From NCBI GenBank assembly GCA_910584085.1, contig CAJTZY010000006.1, forward strand, positions 1-64,000: DNA of 64,000 bases. Reading direction: 5' to 3'. Position numbers and translations under genes: made by a program. This stretch comes from an uncultured Bacilli bacterium (GTDB taxonomy: Bacteria; Bacillota_I; Bacilli_A; RF39; UBA660). The first letter of the stretch is position 1. The number at the start of each line of letters is the position of its first letter. The notes beneath the pieces were generated by a model. The model searched no databases and was not told the DNA's origin. It was given only the letters and a program-made list of their open reading frames with translations. Shown piece after piece: positions 58,087-64,000 of the stretch.

Positions 58087-59286
58087 ATGGAATGTAAAAA
58101 ATGCGGAGCAAATATATCAGATGATTCAAAATTTTGTGAATTTTGTGGAGAGGCTGTTAATACATTAGTTAGTAATGAAATGTCTCAAAACGATGAGCAA
58201 ATGGTAACTAATAATACCTTAAACGAACCAATTCAACCGACAGATGAAACACAGCAAATTCAAGTTGAAAGTATAGAGCAACCAACTAATAATAATGGGG
58301 TTGCAGATCAAAATATTAGTGTGGGGATTCAACCTGCAATGAATACTAATTCATCATCAAAAAATAATAAAAAGGGAAATAAATTAATATTTATTGTTTT
58401 AGGAATAGTTTTAGCTACGGTTGCAGCAGGATTAGTACTTATTTCAATGAATAAGTCTTCAAATAACTCTATAGCAGTTTTGGAAAAAGCAATTGGTAAT
58501 TTTGGAAAAAATGCAAAGGAAAGCGGAACAATAAATGCAAGCGTATCAGTAAGTAGTAAGTCTTCAGATAGTATCAATCTATCAGCAACTGTTATGTATT
58601 CACAAAATGGAGATAATTACGATTTAAATTTCAAATTAAATAAATCATTATTAACTGATGAAATAAATTTATATACTAGAGCTAATAAAGATAATATTAG
58701 TTTATATGTTAATTCTAAAGTAGTAGATATGCTAGGGTTTACTGAGTCAAATTTAGATAAATGGTTAACATATTCTATAAATTTAGAAGAATTTATAGGT
58801 GATGAGGAAATCGAAGCAACAGAGAATATTAATTTTAAAAATATTTTGGACAGTAAACACCTTAAATTTGTTGATAATAAAAATAATAGACATTATAAAT
58901 TAATTATAGATGTAGAACTTTTGGAAAAAATAAAAAATAATGCATCACTTGATGATGAAGATAAACAAGAAATTGAAACTTTAATTGAAGAATTTAAAAA
59001 TATAAATAATGGAAGTTACGAATTAGATTTTTACATTAATAATAATGATGAACTTGTAAAATTTGAAATGGATTTAACAAAAATAATAGATGATGATGAT
59101 ATTGAAAGTGCGATAATAAGTATAGAATTTTCTGATTTTAATAAAACTGTAGTAACAATTCCAGAAAAAGCTTTAAGTTCTAGTATGGATATTGAAAAGT
59201 ATATAACAGATTATTCAACTTTTGATGATGATCTTGACTGGGACATTGATGATGATTTTGATTTAGATGATATTGATAACATATAA
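58087..59286 (+). CDS. zinc-ribbon membrane protein, 399 aa
   Basis: ATG after AAGGAG. N-terminal zinc ribbon MECKKCGANISDDSKFCEFC (two CxxC), then a Gln/Thr-rich linker, one transmembrane helix at about residues 100-120 (LIFIVLGIVLATVAAGLVLI) and a large extracellular domain of beta pattern with an acidic C-terminus (DDDFDLDDIDNI). Such proteins are common in Firmicutes, function mostly unknown. Confidence 0.75.
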   Translation: MECKKCGANISDDSKFCEFCGEAVNTLVSNEMSQNDEQMVTNNTLNEPIQPTDETQQIQVESIEQPTNNNGVADQNISVGIQPAMNTNSSSKNNKKGNKLIFIVLGIVLATVAAGLVLISMNKSSNNSIAVLEKAIGNFGKNAKESGTINASVSVSSKSSDSINLSATVMYSQNGDNYDLNFKLNKSLLTDEINLYTRANKDNISLYVNSKVVDMLGFTESNLDKWLTYSINLEEFIGDEEIEATENINFKNILDSKHLKFVDNKNNRHYKLIIDVELLEKIKNNASLDDEDKQEIETLIEEFKNINNGSYELDFYINNNDELVKFEMDLTKIIDDDDIESAIISIEFSDFNKTVVTIPEKALSSSMDIEKYITDYSTFDDDLDWDIDDDFDLDDIDNI

Positions 59287-59306
59287 TATTTAGAAAATAA
59301 TATTAC

Positions 59307-59332
59307 AAAAAGTAGTTTTACTACTTTTTTTG
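59307..59332 (+). terminator. intrinsic terminator
   Basis: AAAGTAGT-TTT-ACTACTTT followed by T4. Confidence 0.8.
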
Positions 59333-59380
59333 TGCATTTTTAGCTAGCGTTTTCATATATTAAAATGAGGAGGGAATAGT

Positions 59381-59911
59381 ATGTCTTTATATAAAGAGAT
59401 AGTTACCAAGGCTGTTATTGGTAAAGGTAAAAAATATTTTAAAGATAACTACAGTATTGAAGTAGAAAATGTTCCTACAACTATATTGGGATGTTGGGTA
59501 ATAAACCATAAATTTAAAGGTTACAAGACTAGTGAAAAAATAGGTGTAAGTGGGTCATATGATGTTAATATATGGTATTCATATGATAATGACTCAAAAA
59601 CAACTGTTGTAAATAAAAATATATCATATAATGATTTATTCAATGTTAAATTAAAAGAAAACTCAGATTTATCAAGTGATACAGATATAATAGTAAGAAC
59701 ATTAAAACAACCTAATTGCTCTGGAGTTAATATAAATAATAAAAGTATAATATTTGATATAGAAAAGGAATTAGGTGTAGAAGTAGTAGGAGAAACAAAG
59801 GTAAAAATAGCAATAGAAGAGGATGAAGAACCATGGGAAGAAATTGATGATGAGTTAACTGAAAAAGATATAGAAGAAATAGATAATGTTAAAGATGATT
59901 TTATAAAATAG
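59381..59911 (+). CDS. cotE: CotE-family outer spore coat morphogenetic protein
   Basis: 176 residues. The core matches CotE: YKEIVTKAVIGKGKKYFKDN, TTILGCWVINHKFKGYK, GSYDVNIWYSYDNDSKTTVV, LKQPNCSGVNI, ELGVEVVGETKVKIAI, and an acidic C-terminal tail. CotE organises the outer coat in Bacillus and is made in the mother cell. Its presence suggests that the host forms spores or descends from spore formers. ATGAGGAGGG before the start; a short terminator follows. Confidence 0.85.
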   Translation: MSLYKEIVTKAVIGKGKKYFKDNYSIEVENVPTTILGCWVINHKFKGYKTSEKIGVSGSYDVNIWYSYDNDSKTTVVNKNISYNDLFNVKLKENSDLSSDTDIIVRTLKQPNCSGVNINNKSIIFDIEKELGVEVVGETKVKIAIEEDEEPWEEIDDELTEKDIEEIDNVKDDFIK

Positions 59912-59928
59912 TACTACTGTACTTTTTT
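59910..59928 (+). terminator. intrinsic terminator
   Basis: AGTAC-TACT-GTACT with T6. Confidence 0.65.
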
Positions 59929-59965
59929 ATTTTATTTACTGCATATTTAAGTTAACCTAAAAGGG

Positions 59966-59994
59966 TTGACAAAATAAAAATAATTTGTTAATAT
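59966..59994 (+). promoter_or_regulatory. rpsP promoter
   Basis: TTGACA (59966-59971), 17 bp, TAATAT (59989-59994). Confidence 0.8.
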
Positions 59995-60018
59995 TGTTAT
60001 TATGAATGGAGGGATAAT

Positions 60019-60312
60019 ATGGCAGTTAAAATGAGATTAAAAAGAATGGGAGCTAAGAAGAGACCTTTCTATCGTATAGTTGTTGCAGATTCTAGATTTC
60101 CAAGAGATGGAAGATTTATAGAAGAAATTGGATATTATAATCCTATTGAAACTCCTGCAGTTGTAGAAGTTAATAAAGAATTAGCTATAAAATGGTTAAA
60201 AGATGGAGCAACTCCAACAGATACAGTTAGAGATATTTTAAGTAAACAAGGGATTTTAAAAGAATTTCATGAAGAAAAAATATCTAAAAAGACTACTAAG
60301 GCTGGTAAATAA
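60019..60312 (+). CDS. rpsP: 30S ribosomal protein S16
   Basis: 97 residues, normal length. [39 protein letters not shown] and [20 protein letters not shown] are diagnostic. Binds 16S rRNA early in 30S assembly. AATGGAGGG before the ATG. Confidence 0.97.
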   Translation: MAVKMRLKRMGAKKRPFYRIVVADSRFPRDGRFIEEIGYYNPIETPAVVEVNKELAIKWLKDGATPTDTVRDILSKQGILKEFHEEKISKKTTKAGK

Positions 60313-60314
60313 TT

Positions 60315-60557
60315 ATGGAATTAGTTAGTTTAACAGAATTTTTAGTAAAGCAATTATTACCTAATATCGATAATATAAATGTTGAAAAAATAGACTCATA
60401 TAGTGATATAGTTATTAGAGTTTTAGTTCCAAATGAATGTATGAGTAGCATTATTGGAAAAGGTGGAAACATTGCAAACTCAATTCGCACTGTTGTACAG
60501 GCTGCAGCTTATAATAGAAAATTAGGTAGAGTAAGAATTAATATTGATTCATTATGA
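60315..60557 (+). CDS. khpA: KH-domain RNA-binding protein KhpA
   Basis: 80 residues. KH core with the GxxG loop: MSSIIGKGGNIANSIRTVVQ. In Firmicutes KhpA pairs with KhpB (Jag) and affects cell division and RNA processing. It follows rpsP by 2 bp, the usual arrangement. Confidence 0.9.
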   Translation: MELVSLTEFLVKQLLPNIDNINVEKIDSYSDIVIRVLVPNECMSSIIGKGGNIANSIRTVVQAAAYNRKLGRVRINIDSL

Positions 60558-60580
60558 TTGGAGTAATCCAATTTTTTTTC
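60557..60580 (+). terminator. terminator after khpA
   Basis: ATTGG-AGTAAT-CCAAT followed by T7; the stem overlaps the khpA stop. Confidence 0.8.
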
Positions 60581-60589
60581 TTTTATTTA

Positions 60590-60618
60590 TTGTATTAAAT
60601 TGATATATATATTATAAT
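60590..60618 (+). promoter_or_regulatory. cdsA promoter
   Basis: TTGTAT (60590-60595), 17 bp, TATAAT (60613-60618). Confidence 0.7.
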
Positions 60619-60639
60619 ATATTATAGGATGTGATATAG

Positions 60640-61440
60640 ATGAAACAAAGAGTAATAAGCGCAGTCGTAGCATTTTTAATATTTATACCTATTTTTATTG
60701 TTGGTGGAATTACTTTTAATGTAGCTTTTTATATTTTAACCATTTTAGGTTTAAGGGAATTTATGAAAGTTAGAGAAAAGGAAAAGAAAATTCCCGATTT
60801 TATAAGGCTAATTTCATATTTAGTTATATCAATTTTATATTTTGAAAATATGATAAATTTAAATTTAGATTTTAATATAAACTATAAACTAGTTTCGGGG
60901 CTATTTTTAATTTTATTACTTCCCGTTGTTTTATATCATGATGAAAAGGTATATAATGTAAAAGATGCATTTTATATGCTTGGTGGAGTATTATTTTTAG
61001 GATGCTCTATGTCATTATTTGCTATATATAGAAATGTTAGCTTAGAATTAATTATATTTTTATTCTTAATAACTATAATAACAGATTCATACGCATACTT
61101 TATTGGTAGATTAATAGGTAAAAATAAATTAATAGAAGAGATATCTCCCAATAAAACATGGGAGGGTACTATAGGCGGAAGTATTGTTTGTACTTTTGTT
61201 TGTACTGTATATTATTTGACAGTAATAAATTCTAATATATCAATATATGAGATTTCAATTATAGTATTATTTTTAAGTTTGATTGGACAGTTTGGAGATT
61301 TATTTTTCTCTGCAATAAAAAGAAAATATAAAGTAAAAGATTTTTCAAATATTATGCCGGGGCATGGTGGAGTACTTGATAGACTTGATAGTATAATATT
61401 TGTTTTACTTGCATTTACTTTTTTCATAAATTTATTATAA
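60640..61440 (+). CDS. cdsA: phosphatidate cytidylyltransferase (CDP-diglyceride synthase)
   Basis: 266 residues, multi-pass membrane enzyme making CDP-diacylglycerol from CTP and phosphatidate. C-terminal signature: LIGQFGDLFFSAIKRKYKVK, DFSNIMPGHGGVLDRLDSII; also SPNKTWEGTIGGS and ITDSYAYFIGRLIG. Directly followed by rseP. Confidence 0.94.
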   Translation: MKQRVISAVVAFLIFIPIFIVGGITFNVAFYILTILGLREFMKVREKEKKIPDFIRLISYLVISILYFENMINLNLDFNINYKLVSGLFLILLLPVVLYHDEKVYNVKDAFYMLGGVLFLGCSMSLFAIYRNVSLELIIFLFLITIITDSYAYFIGRLIGKNKLIEEISPNKTWEGTIGGSIVCTFVCTVYYLTVINSNISIYEISIIVLFLSLIGQFGDLFFSAIKRKYKVKDFSNIMPGHGGVLDRLDSIIFVLLAFTFFINLL

Positions 61441-61451
61441 AGGGTGATTAA

Positions 61452-62714
61452 ATGACAATTATATATTTTATTTTAATATTAAGTATTACGGTATTTATAC
61501 ATGAATTGGGACATTTTATGTTTGCTAAAAAATTTGGTGTTTATGTTTATGAATTTTCAATAGGTATGGGACCAAAACTTTTTAAATTCAATAGAAAGAA
61601 TGATGAAACAGATTATTGCATACGACTTTTACCTATAGGTGGTTTTGTTCAAATGGCTGGCGAAGAAGTAGAAGTAGATGAAAAAATTCCAGTGGAAAAA
61701 AGATTACAATCGAAGCCTGCATTCCAAAGATTTATGATTATGGTAGCTGGAGTTATGATGAATTTTTTACTTGCTATTGTTTTATTCTTTCTTATAGGAT
61801 TATTTAATAATGTTTCACTAAATAATGTATATGTTCAAAATAGCTCTATTGATGGTTTAAATAACAATGATAAAATAGTTGCTATAAATGGTAATTTTGT
61901 AAACAATTATGATAAATTAGCACTAGAAATGACTATTGCTGGAGATAAGGAATTCACTATGACCGTAAAAACAGAAAATGGTGATAAAAAAGATGTTAAG
62001 GTATTACCAATAGGCGTTGGTAAATCAAATTTATTATATGAAAAAGATTATGGATTTTCAGTAGAAGATTTAAGTATAACAGAGACAAATTTACAGGAAC
62101 TTAGCGTTGGAGATAAAATAGTAGGTATTAATGGCAAAAAAATTATTACTTATCTAGAACTATTGAATGAATTAAAAATAGTAGGTAATAATAACTTTAC
62201 ATTAACAGTTATTGATAAAGGTAATATAGAAAAATCTGTTAGTATATTTCCGAAAGATATTAAAGAAGATGAACTTTTAGGTTATAGTTATGGATTTTAT
62301 ATATCAGGAAAATCAGAAAAAGGATTCTTTGCCGCAATTAAATATGCATTTGGTAAATTCTTTAGTACTATTGAACAGATGATATTTACAGTATTTTATT
62401 TAATAACAGGCAAAATTAGTTTGAGTATGCTATCTGGTCCTGTTGGAATATTTAATGCTGTTAGTGTATACTCAAGTTATGGTTTTACAAGCTTAATTTC
62501 ATTATTATGTTTAATATGTATAAATGTAGGATTTATAAATATATTGCCACTTCCGGCATTTGATGGAGGGCATGTATTATTTATTATAATAGAAAAAATA
62601 AAGGGCAGTAAGGTTGATCCAAAAGTAGAAAACACAATTCATAATGTTGGATTTATCTTACTTATGCTTTTAATGGTATTAGTAACTTATAACGATATAA
62701 TTAGATTATTTTAG
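61452..62714 (+). CDS. rseP: site-2 (RIP) zinc metalloprotease
   Basis: 420 residues. Catalytic FIHELGHFMFAKKFGV (HExxH) near the N-terminus; one or two PDZ-like domains (LQELSVGDKIVGINGKKIIT); and NILPLPAFDGGHVLF (third ligand) near the C-terminus. Cleaves anti-sigma factors or remnant signal peptides in the membrane. AAAGGGTGATTAA before the ATG. In many Firmicutes dxr lies between cdsA and rseP; it is absent here. Confidence 0.93.
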   Translation: MTIIYFILILSITVFIHELGHFMFAKKFGVYVYEFSIGMGPKLFKFNRKNDETDYCIRLLPIGGFVQMAGEEVEVDEKIPVEKRLQSKPAFQRFMIMVAGVMMNFLLAIVLFFLIGLFNNVSLNNVYVQNSSIDGLNNNDKIVAINGNFVNNYDKLALEMTIAGDKEFTMTVKTENGDKKDVKVLPIGVGKSNLLYEKDYGFSVEDLSITETNLQELSVGDKIVGINGKKIITYLELLNELKIVGNNNFTLTVIDKGNIEKSVSIFPKDIKEDELLGYSYGFYISGKSEKGFFAAIKYAFGKFFSTIEQMIFTVFYLITGKISLSMLSGPVGIFNAVSVYSSYGFTSLISLLCLICINVGFINILPLPAFDGGHVLFIIIEKIKGSKVDPKVENTIHNVGFILLMLLMVLVTYNDIIRLF

Positions 62715-62725
62715 GAGTGTTAGAA

Positions 62726-63625
62726 ATGTTGAAATTGGAAAATGTAACTAAATATTATGGTGATTTTAAGGCAGTAGATAATTTATCTTTCGAAGTTAAT
62801 GAAGGTGAAATTTTTGGACTTTTAGGTATTAATGGGGCAGGAAAAACTACCACATTTAGAATGATTATGGGACTTCTTGATAAGACAAGTGGTAGTATTA
62901 CATTAAATGGTAAAAATATAGACTATTCTGTGACAGATAATATTGGATTTTTAACAGAGGAGAGAAGTTTACTTACTAAACTTACAGTAAGAGAACAGGC
63001 AATATATTTTGGGTCATTAAAGGGTATGAAAAATGACAAAATATTAGAAAGACTTGATTATTTATTAAATAAATTTGGTATAAATGAATATAAAGATAAA
63101 AAAATAAAAGAATTATCTAAAGGTAATCAACAGAAAATACAGTTTATAACTGCTATATTAAATGAACCAAAATTATTAATATTGGATGAACCTTTTTCAG
63201 GCCTTGATCCATTCAATATTGAATTATTTAAAGAGGAAATATTAAATCTTTCAAAAAAAGGAAGTATGATAATATTTTCATCACATAGAATGGATCATGT
63301 GGAATTATTTTGTAAAAAATTAGTAATTCTTGTTAATGGAAAAACTGTTTTAGAGGGAAATATTAAGGATATAAAAGAAAGTTATCAAAAGAAAAATATT
63401 GTTTTAAAAGGCGATATTGATTTAGAAAAGTTAAAAAGTATAAAAGGTGTGGAAAAATTAGTAGAGAAATCAGATGAGTATGAAATTACAATATCGTCTA
63501 AAGATGTTGTAGGTGATGTTTTTAAATTTATTTCTAAATGTAAAAATATTACTAAATTTGTTGTTGAAGAACCAAGTTTAAATGAAATATTCATTTCCAA
63601 GGTAGGTGAGTCTTATGAAAAATAA
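62726..63625 (+). CDS. ABC transporter ATP-binding protein (NatA-like)
   Basis: 299 residues from the ATG behind TAGGAG. Walker A GINGAGKTTTFRMIMG, signature LSKGNQQKIQF, Walker B LLILDEPFSGLD, switch His in IIFSSHRMDHV. Sub-family of NatA/YhaQ-type ABC-2 exporters. C-terminal regulatory part of about 80 residues. Overlaps the permease gene start. Confidence 0.92.
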   Translation: MLKLENVTKYYGDFKAVDNLSFEVNEGEIFGLLGINGAGKTTTFRMIMGLLDKTSGSITLNGKNIDYSVTDNIGFLTEERSLLTKLTVREQAIYFGSLKGMKNDKILERLDYLLNKFGINEYKDKKIKELSKGNQQKIQFITAILNEPKLLILDEPFSGLDPFNIELFKEEILNLSKKGSMIIFSSHRMDHVELFCKKLVILVNGKTVLEGNIKDIKESYQKKNIVLKGDIDLEKLKSIKGVEKLVEKSDEYEITISSKDVVGDVFKFISKCKNITKFVVEEPSLNEIFISKVGESYEK

Positions 63626-64000
63626 ACTAAAATTTTTAGTTAATACAAGTTTAAAAAAGAAAATTAAATCCAAATGGTTTTTAGTAGCCAATTTAATAAT
63701 TGCTGTAATAATTATAGCAGTTATAAATATTGATAGCATTATAACTCTATTTGGAGGGGACTTTAATAAAAAAGATAAAATATATATGTTAGATGAAACT
63801 AATGAAATATATGAAAATTTTAAGCAAAATTTAGGTTATTATGAAACCACTTTATATGGTGAGGAAAATGAATCATATGAAGTTATTTTAGAAAATAAAT
63901 CATTAGATGATTTAAAAAAAATTATAAGTGAAGATGAAAAAGACTCAATAATTATACAGGTTTACTATAACAAAGATAATAGACTTAGTTCAAAATTAAT
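63615..64000 (+). CDS. ABC-2 type permease, N-terminal part (continues beyond window)
   Basis: ATG at 63615 inside the ATPase gene's end, after AAGGTAGGTGAG. First hydrophobic helix WFLVANLIIAVIIIAVI, then a large extracytoplasmic domain, as in NatB/YhaP-type permeases. The frame is open to the window edge. Confidence 0.85.
   Translation, partial: MKNKLKFLVNTSLKKKIKSKWFLVANLIIAVIIIAVINIDSIITLFGGDFNKKDKIYMLDETNEIYENFKQNLGYYETTLYGEENESYEVILENKSLDDLKKIISEDEKDSIIIQVYYNKDNRLSSKL

Noticed and set aside
1..64000. CRISPR arrays and diversity-generating retroelements
   Set aside because: No regularly spaced repeats with unique spacers, no cas genes, no reverse transcriptase and no template/variable repeat pair were seen. 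The repeats at 1-150 are coding.

Overview
The window is strongly AT-rich DNA from a low-GC Gram-positive bacterium. It carries one intact-looking temperate siphovirus prophage, about 50.4 kb (7300-57709), integrated in a tRNA-Leu(UAG) gene. TGA is used as an ordinary stop codon, so this is not a Mycoplasma-type code. The right host flank encodes rpsP, a KH-domain RNA-binding protein, cdsA, rseP, an ABC exporter and a CotE-like spore coat protein. This points to a Bacilli/Erysipelotrichia-like Firmicute with a sporulating ancestry; the genus cannot be named from sequence alone.

Layout. 1-7300: host or older accessory DNA (end of a 32-residue-repeat protein, NlpC/P60 lipoprotein, XRE-membrane protein, two transglutaminase-fold proteins, and a tRNA 3'-end relic at 6501). 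7300-10240: attL, tyrosine integrase, CI-like repressor, operators, and a short leftward RNA. 10242-19545: early genes for replication and recombination (XRE/Cro-like protein, replisome organiser, DnaB-type helicase, MazG-like, Rad52-like annealase, MT-A70 methylase, PD-(D/E)XK nuclease, HNH, SSB, putative late regulator). 19548-21876: a 2.3 kb non-coding transcription unit that starts with a tRNA and ends with two tRNA-like elements and a terminator. 21897-23637: RuvC-like resolvase, probable terminase small subunit and small genes. 24084-27746: a leftward accessory operon with a serine recombinase. 27756-28688: very AT-rich non-coding DNA. 28689-37357: about 28 small rightward genes ending in a phage SPFH protein. 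37407-57304: terminase, head, tail and lysis genes, interrupted by an RNA cluster (40969-41558) and an antisense lipoprotein (49898). 57346-57709: a small promoter-driven gene, repeats and attR. 57692-64000: tRNAs and host housekeeping genes.

Two features look most novel. (1) A recurring RNA element, TGTAGCAC followed by a hairpin whose loop holds AAGGGAA (or close variants) and whose 3' arm runs into the ribosome-binding site. It lies directly upstream of five major late genes: terminase large subunit, capsid, major tail protein, tape measure and distal tail. A sixth copy sits in a small, independently promoted and terminated leftward RNA in the immunity region. A seventh, inverted copy lies between terminase and portal. 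This looks like a phage-wide post-transcriptional regulon with a possible decoy RNA. (2) The 2.3 kb non-coding unit has the setting of the giant ornate phage RNAs (GOLLD/ROOL class), but I cannot assign it to a family without covariance searches.

A 20-bp box repeated upstream of the giant RNA and of the 28.7 kb gene block may be the activator site for a late-type promoter. Its likely activator is the small regulator encoded immediately before the first copy. Other points of interest are a trio of tail-tip paralogues of which only the first has a Shine-Dalgarno sequence, G8/G7 tracts with hairpins around that trio, a dockerin-like module in a tail protein, and a probable superinfection-exclusion lipoprotein antisense to the tail operon.
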